DNA of 64,000 bases from Leishmania mexicana MHOM/GT/2001/U1103 (Eukaryota; Euglenozoa; Kinetoplastea; Trypanosomatida; Trypanosomatidae): NCBI RefSeq assembly GCF_000234665.1, contig NC_018338.1, positions 846,084-910,083 on the forward strand, given 5' to 3'. Below the pieces are notes generated by a model that made no database searches, was not told the origin of the DNA, and was given only the letters and a program-made list of their open reading frames with translations. Shown here in pieces: positions 37,013 to 46,109 of the stretch; the stretch's first letter is position 1, and the number at the start of each line of letters is the position of its first letter. Made by a program: the position numbers and the translations under genes.

Positions 37013-39709
37013 ATGGCCTCTGCCTCGTCGGCTGCTGCGGTGAGGGTTGCGGCTCGTGATGACCCTTCGCCTTTTCCGCCACCATCACGAACAGCAACGC
37101 GACGTCCTCGCCTGAATGTGCTGGGAGGACTGCAGTGCACGCCGTCCCGTCGCTCGCTGAAGTTTTCCGCCACCTGGCATGCGCGGCAGTTTCTCGCCTT
37201 CGACACGGCAATCAGCCGCGACGAGCGGCTCTTCTTGTTTATGGAGCTGTTTGTGTTCCGCCAGCAACTGGTCGATCGGCGCGTGCTGCCCGACTTCCAA
37301 TTCGCCACGTACGCTCCGGAGGAGCTTCTAGAGGTGCGCGTCATCACTGACCCGCGCCACCCCGCCTACGGGCAGGCTGGCCTCTTTGCCAAGAGCACGA
37401 TCCCGTCCAACACAATCGTCACGCCTTACTCGGGTTTCATTGAGGTCTTCGCCACGTCGTGCAACTCCCGCACGTACACAATGGGGTTTGGTGCCGTCGG
37501 AGACGACTATGCGCTCGACGCGGAGTTTGTCGGCAACTATGGGCGCTTCGCGAACGACCCGCGTGGCGTCGGCACTCTGCAGGCGAACCTCTCCGCTGAA
37601 AACCGCTTTAACAGTCGCGGGGAGTCTTTCACAGCACTCGTGTCGCGGCGACAGATCAACGCGGGGGAGGAGATACTCATGTCCTATGGCAAGGCACATC
37701 GACTGAGCGCGACACCATGGATGAACGTCCAGGGAGAGCCCATCATGCGACCGCGCCTCGGCGGTATCGTACCGTTCCCGTCTTTCCGCACTGAATCTGT
37801 CTCCGCTGTCACTGATTCGACCTCTGCGTCCCCTGCGCTCGCCACATCGTTGTCGCAAAGGTCTGCCGACGGCGCCAAGACCGAGGACGGCTGTGCAGCT
37901 GAGGGGTCAGGCGTCGCTGCCGTCAGCGCCTCTGCGACAGGTGGTTCCGCCTCATTATCCGAGGTTGATGGCGCATCAGCGCCGGCCATCGATCCCGCGG
38001 GGGCCACCTTGAACGCGCCAGACACGAAGCAGCCGGTGGCGCTGTCGAGATTCTTACCTGACGTCGCTAACGATCTTCTTTGGGAGTGCACGCAGTGCGG
38101 TATGTGGTCGATCTGTGAGGCATCCACGGCGGATGCGCCGCTGCCCTGCGCTGCTTGCGCCACCCCAAAACTGAGTGGCGCACGGCTAGTGAGTCTGCTC
38201 AGCAGTCCAGCCATCACACAAGCGATGTTGCTAGCAGAAGCGGGGCTTGACGCTCAAGGGCCCTCTGCAGCAAGTACCTCCACGCCGCCGCCAACTCAGG
38301 TCTCCGCTGCGTCGCTTACCTCCTCTACTAGCTTCAGCTCTGAGCACACCGACTGGCCCATGAACGTGCCGTTTCTACCGTGGCAGGTCTGGGATGCGGC
38401 CGTGCCACTGACGGTGCTGGCGAAGCACTCGCGCTTCGAGACCCAGGGACACATATTCGTGTACACGGTCGACACCGGGCTGGGCCGAGAGAAGCGCGGC
38501 CGCAGTGTGCGTGATGTCCACGGGAGTGGGTCCTCAGTGACTGCGCACATGCCGCCAGGGACCCCCGACGCGGAGCCATCGCAGGAAACCCGTTCCTCAA
38601 CGGTGGCCCGGTTCCAGCTTCATTCGCGTAACGCAGATGACGCCTCGCTAGCGGGGCTGCGAGTTCGTGACGAACACCCTATTGTCACCGAAGAGAACCG
38701 GACCGGCGGCGGCAGCGCCGGCCACAGCAGTGGCCGCTCGAAGCGCAACGCGCTGTGGGAACGACAAGGCGATTTGGACTCGGAGGAGCTCGCACTTCTC
38801 ACCCCCGGTATTGCAACGCTGCCCTTGCTCTCATCTTCCGTCTCCGCCTACTCGCCGGCGCATGCTCTAGCCTCTGCCGCCTCGCCGACGAAGCTGCCTT
38901 TTCTTGAGTGGACAACATCGGCGAGCGGAGAGGGTGGTACTTCCACAGGCGAGCACTTGGGCCTCGCGCAGATGGGAAGTCTCACTGCGGTTCCTTCGCA
39001 CGAGACAAGTGACTCCGTTGCAGGCATGTTGACCCGGCCCCCACTCTCTTACCTCTTGTCCACGACGCAGGAAGTGGACCGGCTTGTCGTTCTGCACCGT
39101 GCCGCTGCCAGTGGGCCGTCGCCGGTTGCTGGGACGTCGTATTCGCCGCAGATGGCCCTTGTCCGCCGGCGTTTGCAGTGCATGACGCGCAGACTTTTCA
39201 CTGGCAAAGCGTTTCATCCAGGTGACGTCGTCAGCTACGTTGGTGGCCTTGTGCGGCGGCGCGGTGACTCCCGATGCCGCGTGTCGAACTCCTGCCTCGA
39301 GATCCCTCTTCGCTTCTTTCTCCCGCCACGACTGCGCCACCGTTGTGGCGGCAGGGCTTGCTTGGCACGCTCAGGAGATTCGCAGGGCGACACAGCGGAG
39401 GACGCAACGTTGCAGACCTTCTGTGAGCGCCTCGATCGCCTTTCCCTTGTTGTGACAAACGAGTTCATGTACTGCCCCTGCCTCGTGCTGGAGGTTACGC
39501 AGGAGGAGGATAGGGCGCCACTGATAGGGACAGAGGTAAGCGACTCTGCCAGCGATAGTGCTGGGTATGAGGACGAGGTGGATGATGCGCTCGAGTCCTG
39601 CAACGTGGCCCTCGTGCTCACGTTGGACACTCTTGGCAGCCCCTTCGCGTGTGCAGTGGCGATCAAGCCCATCGGCGCCTTTGAGCCCCTTCTGGCGCGT
39701 GCGCAGTAG
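37013..39709 (+). CDS. SET-domain protein with central Cys4 zinc-finger-like motif
   Basis: 898 residues. A SET domain lies near the N-terminus (about 105-225): AGLFAKSTIPSNTIVTPYSGFIE, then VGNYGRFANDPRGVGTLQAN, where the usual NHS is NDPRG as in SET subgroups with an N-D-x-R-G motif. It closes with RRQINAGEEILMSYGKAH, containing the GEE and the SYG tyrosine. There are no pre-SET or post-SET Cys clusters around it. At about 357-387, LWECTQCGMW...PLPCAACATPK forms a CxxC-x16-CxxC finger with a preceding Trp, resembling RanBP2-type or CW-type fingers. A third conserved-looking region (about 720-880: GKAFHPGDVVSYVGGLVRRR; VVTNEFMYCPCLVLEV) could be a small beta domain. The expected activity is SAM-dependent lysine methylation; substrate and compartment are unknown. 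Confidence 0.85.
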   Translation: MASASSAAAVRVAARDDPSPFPPPSRTATRRPRLNVLGGLQCTPSRRSLKFSATWHARQFLAFDTAISRDERLFLFMELFVFRQQLVDRRVLPDFQFATYAPEELLEVRVITDPRHPAYGQAGLFAKSTIPSNTIVTPYSGFIEVFATSCNSRTYTMGFGAVGDDYALDAEFVGNYGRFANDPRGVGTLQANLSAENRFNSRGESFTALVSRRQINAGEEILMSYGKAHRLSATPWMNVQGEPIMRPRLGGIVPFPSFRTESVSAVTDSTSASPALATSLSQRSADGAKTEDGCAAEGSGVAAVSASATGGSASLSEVDGASAPAIDPAGATLNAPDTKQPVALSRFLPDVANDLLWECTQCGMWSICEASTADAPLPCAACATPKLSGARLVSLLSSPAITQAMLLAEAGLDAQGPSAASTSTPPPTQVSAASLTSSTSFSSEHTDWPMNVPFLPWQVWDAAVPLTVLAKHSRFETQGHIFVYTVDTGLGREKRGRSVRDVHGSGSSVTAHMPPGTPDAEPSQETRSSTVARFQLHSRNADDASLAGLRVRDEHPIVTEENRTGGGSAGHSSGRSKRNALWERQGDLDSEELALLTPGIATLPLLSSSVSAYSPAHALASAASPTKLPFLEWTTSASGEGGTSTGEHLGLAQMGSLTAVPSHETSDSVAGMLTRPPLSYLLSTTQEVDRLVVLHRAAASGPSPVAGTSYSPQMALVRRRLQCMTRRLFTGKAFHPGDVVSYVGGLVRRRGDSRCRVSNSCLEIPLRFFLPPRLRHRCGGRACLARSGDSQGDTAEDATLQTFCERLDRLSLVVTNEFMYCPCLVLEVTQEEDRAPLIGTEVSDSASDSAGYEDEVDDALESCNVALVLTLDTLGSPFACAVAIKPIGAFEPLLARAQ

Positions 39710-41942
39710 CAGTTGTCATAGAGACAGGCGTCTACACAAGCGTAGGCGGTCTCCGCGATGTGTTTTCCGTTCTCTTATTCTCGGCGCCATTTTTTCTTTG
39801 TTGTTTTGCCTCACCCAGCGTATCCTCTTGAGCGGCCGTCTTGGCCCTCTTCGTGATGCCGCGACAGCCGAGGGCTACTGTGTGTGGCTGGGAGTGCTAT
39901 GCTACTCTGGAGCGGCAGGGCTTCTCTGCCAGAAGCGGCTGCGGCACGCCACGGGCTGAAAGGGATTCGACACGTGTAAGCATGTCGCCCTCGATACCCC
40001 TTGGACGAAAGAACAAAACACGCACGATTGCCTCTTCTCCGCTACAGTGGCAGTGGGGTACACAGCTCACTTGTGCACGATGCTCTCTGCTGGTGCGAGG
40101 GGCCGTGGAAAGTTTTAAGCGGAGGCATTGAAGCACGCAAAGAGAACAATGCGCGATACTCCATACCCTCCCTCACACTCACGTGCACGGACTTCAGCTG
40201 ACCTGCGAAGCGATGGGGACGTTCATGCATCAGTCCCGCGCGCATGCCGCTGCCATTCATGATACTTCTATACGTCTTCCTTTCCCTCCGCTCTCCCTCC
40301 TTCCTATCATCGCTGTAGCTTGCATACCCACACTGCCCTTGAATTCTCCTTTGTTTCGGGGCTCAGCATCACCCAAACTCCACTGGCGCGCGCACACACG
40401 TCTATGTGTGTGCTGCTCGCCGCCTCTCCTCTCATTTCGCGTGTATGGCGAATCGGTATCTCGGCACGTCCCTACTTTCCCATCTCCATGAACACTCGCG
40501 GCCTTCCTCCCTCTCTTCCCCTCATCAAGTCTCCATAGGAGTGCGCGCCTGTGTCTCTCTGCCGCCATAATTTTCAGGCGGTGTGTCGGTGCATAGTGTC
40601 GAGTGCCTTGTTCTTTCCTTCTTTCGAATATCTGTTGCTGTCCGTGTTGCCGTGGTATACGCGTGGATCGGTGCCATTCTTTTGCGTCCTCTTCTTCTGT
40701 TTCGCCCCGCTCGCCTTAGCGGGTATCTCTCTCTCACCTTCCCCTGCTTCTCTCCGTCACTCACCACCAAGACACCTCCTCACCCTGCAGGGCTGACCGG
40801 ATCCCTCTCGCCCCCGCCCCAGGTGGACGCGCCGAACTCCCCTTGTTCACCTTCCTTTTTTTTTGGCCTGTCGCACCGCTTTTTCGTTGCTCTCCGCAGC
40901 GCACGGCTTTGTGTCTTCGCCATTTTTTTTTTATTTGCCGTGCTCGTCTTCCTTATCGCTTGGCCTTTGGTGAGGGAGGCAGCGAGAAAAGGGTGAGCGC
41001 AGGCAAGAAGGGAAGGCACAGCGGATTGTTTTCCTTCCCTCACAGAGCGAGAGCGAGAGCGGACGAGGAAGAGGGAAGAGGGAAGAGGGAGACACGTTGT
41101 CGCGGCAACAGAGGGGGGGGGGTGAAGGGGCGAGCGAGCGAGAGGCAACGAGGCCGAGAGCGTGAGGCGAGCGAAACGCGCTCAGTGAAGGGTGAGTACT
41201 TCCAGCCTTTTCACGGACGCTCTCTGCGTCCGTGGACTGAGGCTGCTGCGACAAGAAGAAACGTTGCAGGGGTTGAAGCAGTGCTGTCAATATCATTTGT
41301 GTTCGTGTCCTCACTTCCGTGTCTGTTGTAGCCTTTTTTTTTCTGTGCTGGGCCTCCTCGCCTGTCAGCTGTGTCTTGGGTTTCCGTCCCGTTTGGCGGT
41401 TTTCGTTCATCTCCCCCACCTACTTCAACTCAGTTGCCTTATACATTGGTTATCCTGGTTTTTCATCTTTCTTTTTCTCGTGTGTGTGTGTCGACTGCGG
41501 GTTTTTGTTCGTTGCCCGCCATTTCACCGCACTGCGCGCGCGCCTCCTCTCCTCTTGCCTTTAGCGTTTTGCGTCTTTGTAACTAGGAAAAGAAAAAAAA
41601 CCAGACGCCCTTGACCTGCTCGACTGCTGCCGTTCATGTGAACAGGTGTGTCGAGACGTGCCAAGGTGTACCTGTCATTCACTCTCGCACTCTCTCGCTG
41701 TCGGTGTGTGTACTAGGCTGGCGTTCTCTTCCTTTGTGCGTCGACGCGTTAGCTTTCGAGTCCCAATTCTTGTTGTTGTTGAGTCTGCTGCCCTTCCCTT
41801 TTTTTTGCTTGCTTCGCTTTGGTTCTTTTGTTTTTTCCTCCTCTCGCCAGTTTTTCGCCGACGTCGCGGGCGGCCCTCATCTCGGCAGGAGACGGAAAAA
41901 TCCCAGTCACCGATTGGCATACACGCGGGTGCCGTGTCTGTC
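39710..41942 (+). other. Intergenic spacer, no gene seen
   Basis: 2.2 kb. The first ~550 nt have mixed composition; from about 40260 it is T/C-rich, interrupted by a purine-rich block (40980-41190) that contains a G10 run (41113-41122). The final tract (about 41800-41848) is strongly T-rich and ends in the AG at 41849-41850. Confidence 0.55.
41849..41850 (+). promoter_or_regulatory. Candidate spliced-leader acceptor AG for the PP4R3 gene
   Basis: It terminates TTTTTTCCTCCTCTCGCCAG after ~50 nt of T/C-rich sequence. There is no ATG between it and 41943, which fixes that ATG as the likely start and excludes the longer upstream open frame. Confidence 0.7.
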
Positions 41943-44900
41943 ATGAGCGGAAGTGAAGGAACAGGTAGCGGCAGCGCCGCAGGGCTCTCCAGCAGCACCA
42001 ACACGAACTGTAAAACATCTACTTCAGCGAGGAACAGTGGCAACAACACGAAGAACAGCTCGATCAGCGCAGGAAAGAAGCCAAAAGGGTCTGCAGCATC
42101 TGCTGCGATGACGTCTGAGACGTGCGGTGACAGAAGCGGCTATCCCGCACGCACTTCGATCAGCCCCACCCCTACATCAGATGGAGGCAGCGTGGCGAGC
42201 TTGACTGCCGCCACGGCAGGCAGCAGTCCGTCGAAATCGCCACCGACCCCGACAGAGACGATCGGTGCGATGTCAGCAGAGAGCGTCATGACGCTCCATT
42301 CACCGGCGGAAACCCCGGGTCGAGCGCGCAAGTCGTCGCAGGCCTTCGCCACGTCGCTGGTGAACCTCGAGGTGAAGGTGCTGACGCAAGCACTCGGCGC
42401 GGAGAACCAATGGGCCGAGCAGGGCGATGGCCGTGTTGTGTTTAGTGACTTCACCATCCGTGTCATCGCGTCTGGCGTCGGAAAGGATGAAGAGCAGAAG
42501 GAGAAGGCAGCCGGGCTGACTTCCTCTGGCGCCGCTGATGCAGCTACGGCAAACGGAAACGGCGACGTAGGGGCGGCGCCACGGAAGGGCGTGGCCACCT
42601 CGGATGTGTCGGCACTGTCGAACACGGTCTCAGAGTTCGAAGAGGACGACACGGCCGACGAGTCGATCATTCTGGAAGACACCATCAACAACGACACCCC
42701 GTTTGTCGGGGAGAACTGCTGCATTGTATGGAACAGCTTTGAGAAACAGCTCTCTCTGTGCCTCATGTATGCCTCGGAGGAGGGCTACTCCGCGTCATGG
42801 AGCGCGCTCGTGGCGCTGCAAGATAAGAGCTATCCGCCGTTTCGCTTTGACCTCTTAGGACGATGCCGGCCAGTCAGCGAGCGGACGGCGCTGGCACCGG
42901 GTGATAGTACGTCCTCCGTCAGCCCATCCACGGCGGCGACCGACAAAACAGAGGAGGTGGTGCTCCCGTACTCGTACTTCATCCACACCAAGTACGACCC
43001 CCCACTCGGCTTCATCGAGCATCACGCCTTGTCACTCTCCATCATCGAGCACCATCACGCGACGAACCCGGCCCTCTACGCGGACAAGGAAACGGTACTG
43101 AAAATGCTGAACATGGCGAACGCTGACCTTCTGGACTACCTCATATCAGAGGACACGTTCCCTCTGCTTCTCTCGGGGCTGCAGTGCACGGCCACACCGT
43201 GGAGCTGGTCGGTGCAGGAGCCGCTGCGGCTGCTGCAGATACCTGACGAAGTCATCACGCTTATCCGGAAGGACCGCTGGATCGGCTTTCTGCAGAACAC
43301 AGTGCTTCCGAGTTGCGGCCCCGCAGACTCGGTTACTGAGCTGATCGCTAAGTACGCAACTATGAGTCGGCGAATTCGCAATGACATTGTGTGCACGTTG
43401 CTCACCTGTGACAGCATGTTCTCGGAGGCCTGCGAGGCGCTCCGGGTCGTGCCTCAGGTGACGCCGGCAACGATGAGCGGTGGGACGAGTGCGCGCAACC
43501 GCGGCCTGTCTGTTGAAGCTTCGTTGAGCGCGACCTCTCTCAGCTCTGAGGGCCGTTGTAGCATGAGTGCAGTAGGTAACGGCGCACCGTCGCCCATGTC
43601 CACACCACCGGCGCTCGACACCGTGCCTCCGGCGCAAAAGGCGGAGCTGCAAGTCCTCGCGCACCTACGCTTCTTCCACGAACTCGTCACCCTTAGCATT
43701 GCCGAGCTCGGACGTGAGATGGTCGGGCCGATTGTAGGCAAGATTTATCAGAGTGGCCTGCTGGAGCCGCTCTCCCTCGTGGCGGAGCGGTTTGCGATGC
43801 CGAGCGGGACGGCGGCGGCGTTCGCCAAACACATTATGGATGGTAGCGGGGGCGCACTCAACGATTCCCGGCGCGGCGGCGGTGGCGGTTCGACCTCCAA
43901 CTCGAACAGCGCCGCCGCTGGTGGCACAAGCAGTACTGCCAACTACTACTCGCTCGCGGTGGAGCAGGAGCTGGCGGCAGTGCTGGACGTCACGCTTGTG
44001 CGGCTGAACGAGCGGCAGGAGGAGCAGCTGATGAACGAGCACGTGCGGTCGCCGATTTTGGCGGACCCCCTTAGATACAACGGCATCGTCACATTCATGC
44101 TGCGCCAGTTAATCATGGGGGGCCCTATCGGGCCAACATTCGCGACCAGCGGCACTGGCACAAGTTCGACTCGCCCCTCCTTGTCCATCTTCCCGCCACC
44201 AAAGCGTATCCTTCGAGACAGCATGTCCTCCACCAACCCATTTGCGCTCTTTCACGTCCTGGGACTTCACGATGACGAGGGATCTGCCGCGACGGAGCGC
44301 AAGCTGGACTTCGAGAGCACGGGCATCCGCAATCAGTTTCACAACTTCATCATCACAAAGTACATTGCCCACGCCACGCGTGGGGTCATGACACCGGTGC
44401 CGCTGCCCCCCTCCCTCGGCGGCGTCGTTGGCTCTGCCCGCAACATGCCCATCGTACAGTTTAACAACGCCAACGCGTCCCAGAACGGCGGCGCTAGGCC
44501 CGTGCATCAGGAGGCCAACGGCAGCAGCACCGGCAACACGACGGTTGTGGTGCCGAACACTTGCCCAGCAGCTGGCGGAGGCGGCGCCTGCGGCGGCAGC
44601 GGTGCGGCTTCGCCGGTGTTACCGCTGCCGCAGGGAATCACCCCCGCGCTCGTCCGGGTCCTCGAGTACATGGTGAACCTCACTAACAACGCCAATCGCG
44701 AGTTGATTCTGAAGACTGTCTTCCACTACAAATCCCACATTTGGCACTTTGTCGAGGGCGTGTGCGACATCTTGTGCGGCGCAAACGGGGCCGGTGGACG
44801 GTGCCAGGTCGGATTAGATGTGCTGTGCGGCTGCGTGCGCTTTCTCAAGGTCGTCGTGATGCAGATGACGGTGACGACGGCAGAGGTAGATGAGAATCCG

Positions 44901-46109
44901 ATGTCGACGTACGCGTCTTCACGTGAGCCGTTGTCGCCACAACTCGTCACCACAATTTGCCGCCAACTCACTGTGGAGAGGGACACCTTTGGCTACCTCC
45001 TCAAAGCCTACAACGCGCTCGGTGGGCGACGTCGCAATTCCGTCTTCCACTCAAGCCTACTATCGGTGCTCGACATTATAGGCAAGCACTCCGCGCACGA
45101 GCCGGAGGACAGCACCACGAACAACCTACGCGACGTTCGCGACTACTTCTTCTTCAAGCATTTCACACGACTTCCGGAGGTGTTCGCCTGCCGTTACCGA
45201 GAAGCGCTCCTGAGCGAAGTGACGGTGCGCCTTGGCCAGGAGGCAACGCACTCGCCAAACGACAGCGTCTCTGTGCTGAGCAGCACTACAGGCAGTGAGC
45301 TGACTCGCTGCTCTAGCAAGCTTCGCTTTGTCGACGAGGTGGATGCAGTATCAGGCGGCGTGGATGGCACGGTGGTGCCCAGCAGTGTCGTGAACCCTGC
45401 CATTATGGTGAGCATGGCGAACGCGGAAGAAAAGCAGCGTAGGCGCAACGGTCGCTCGTCGATGGAGCAATGGAATGCAGCGACTAACCTTGTTATGGTC
45501 TTACCATCGCAAGTGCGTTCTGTGACTTCCTTCGGCTTGGCGGATGACCATGGTGGGCGGGCTTCTTCCTCATCCTCGCCAGCGAACCGCAAGAGCTCGC
45601 CGTTGACGATCAGCATCAGCCGCCCAGGTAGCGGTAGTAACAGCAGCGGCGGCAGCGCAGGCAGCGCCCGCGCCCCAGCGGGTGATTTGCTCAATGCAAT
45701 TGCCACTCAGCACAATGACTCTTCCGTGAATGACGACGGGCCGCTTGCTCAGGCCAGCCCCTCCAGCACAGTTGGGCCCAACGCCCGTAAAACCGACACG
45801 GTGCTGCGGCCGACCGCGCCGAAGGAGGAGAAGCCGCCGGTGCGCCCTCGTAACTTCGCGAGCGTCCTCGAAAACCCCTCGCGCACCAACGCCGCGGCTT
45901 CTGGAGAGCAAGGTAGCAAGAGTCGGAGCATGCCAAACGCCACGGCAAAGCACACGCCCCCCTCTCCGGAGGAGGTACTGTTGAGCAGAAGTGGACAAAG
46001 TTCCGTGCCGCAGGGTGTCGAACACGCCAATGGGACGGCACTACCCTCCAATGACAACGTAGTTCTTCCCAAGATCAAACCCCTTTCAACTGGTGGGAAG
46101 CGCTCGTGA
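41943..46109 (+). CDS. SMEK / PP4R3-like regulatory subunit of protein phosphatase 4
   Basis: 1388 residues. After ~125 Ser/Thr-rich disordered residues comes the family's N-terminal EVH1/PH-like domain (about 138-305): VNLEVKVLTQALGAENQWAE corresponds to 'VKVYTLNEDRQWDD' of human SMEK, followed by the ILEDTI..ND and IVWNSFEKQLSLCLMY strands. The SMEK helical-repeat region follows in pieces: LISEDTFPLLLSGLQ, IRKDRWIGFLQNTVLP (~440), LAHLRFFHELVTLSIAELG (~575), LVRVLEYMVNLTNNANRELI (~905) and a final block around 1040-1085 (YLLKAYNALGGRRRNSVFHS; FFFKHFTRLPEVFACRYRE). That last block corresponds to the family's '[20 protein letters not shown]..ENY' end. Human PP4R3 is ~820-850 residues, so Gly/Ser/Asn-rich insertions and a ~290-residue disordered tail account for the extra length. 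It should direct PP4 catalytic subunit to substrates via its EVH1-like domain, including in DNA repair and cell-cycle control in other eukaryotes. Confidence 0.88.
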   Translation: MSGSEGTGSGSAAGLSSSTNTNCKTSTSARNSGNNTKNSSISAGKKPKGSAASAAMTSETCGDRSGYPARTSISPTPTSDGGSVASLTAATAGSSPSKSPPTPTETIGAMSAESVMTLHSPAETPGRARKSSQAFATSLVNLEVKVLTQALGAENQWAEQGDGRVVFSDFTIRVIASGVGKDEEQKEKAAGLTSSGAADAATANGNGDVGAAPRKGVATSDVSALSNTVSEFEEDDTADESIILEDTINNDTPFVGENCCIVWNSFEKQLSLCLMYASEEGYSASWSALVALQDKSYPPFRFDLLGRCRPVSERTALAPGDSTSSVSPSTAATDKTEEVVLPYSYFIHTKYDPPLGFIEHHALSLSIIEHHHATNPALYADKETVLKMLNMANADLLDYLISEDTFPLLLSGLQCTATPWSWSVQEPLRLLQIPDEVITLIRKDRWIGFLQNTVLPSCGPADSVTELIAKYATMSRRIRNDIVCTLLTCDSMFSEACEALRVVPQVTPATMSGGTSARNRGLSVEASLSATSLSSEGRCSMSAVGNGAPSPMSTPPALDTVPPAQKAELQVLAHLRFFHELVTLSIAELGREMVGPIVGKIYQSGLLEPLSLVAERFAMPSGTAAAFAKHIMDGSGGALNDSRRGGGGGSTSNSNSAAAGGTSSTANYYSLAVEQELAAVLDVTLVRLNERQEEQLMNEHVRSPILADPLRYNGIVTFMLRQLIMGGPIGPTFATSGTGTSSTRPSLSIFPPPKRILRDSMSSTNPFALFHVLGLHDDEGSAATERKLDFESTGIRNQFHNFIITKYIAHATRGVMTPVPLPPSLGGVVGSARNMPIVQFNNANASQNGGARPVHQEANGSSTGNTTVVVPNTCPAAGGGGACGGSGAASPVLPLPQGITPALVRVLEYMVNLTNNANRELILKTVFHYKSHIWHFVEGVCDILCGANGAGGRCQVGLDVLCGCVRFLKVVVMQMTVTTAEVDENPMSTYASSREPLSPQLVTTICRQLTVERDTFGYLLKAYNALGGRRRNSVFHSSLLSVLDIIGKHSAHEPEDSTTNNLRDVRDYFFFKHFTRLPEVFACRYREALLSEVTVRLGQEATHSPNDSVSVLSSTTGSELTRCSSKLRFVDEVDAVSGGVDGTVVPSSVVNPAIMVSMANAEEKQRRRNGRSSMEQWNAATNLVMVLPSQVRSVTSFGLADDHGGRASSSSSPANRKSSPLTISISRPGSGSNSSGGSAGSARAPAGDLLNAIATQHNDSSVNDDGPLAQASPSSTVGPNARKTDTVLRPTAPKEEKPPVRPRNFASVLENPSRTNAAASGEQGSKSRSMPNATAKHTPPSPEEVLLSRSGQSSVPQGVEHANGTALPSNDNVVLPKIKPLSTGGKRS

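Noticed and set aside
41646..41942. 99-codon N-terminal extension of PP4R3 with a hydrophobic segment
   Set aside because: Lies upstream of a very good splice acceptor at 41849-41850, is T/C-rich simple sequence, and the first ATG after the acceptor is 41943.
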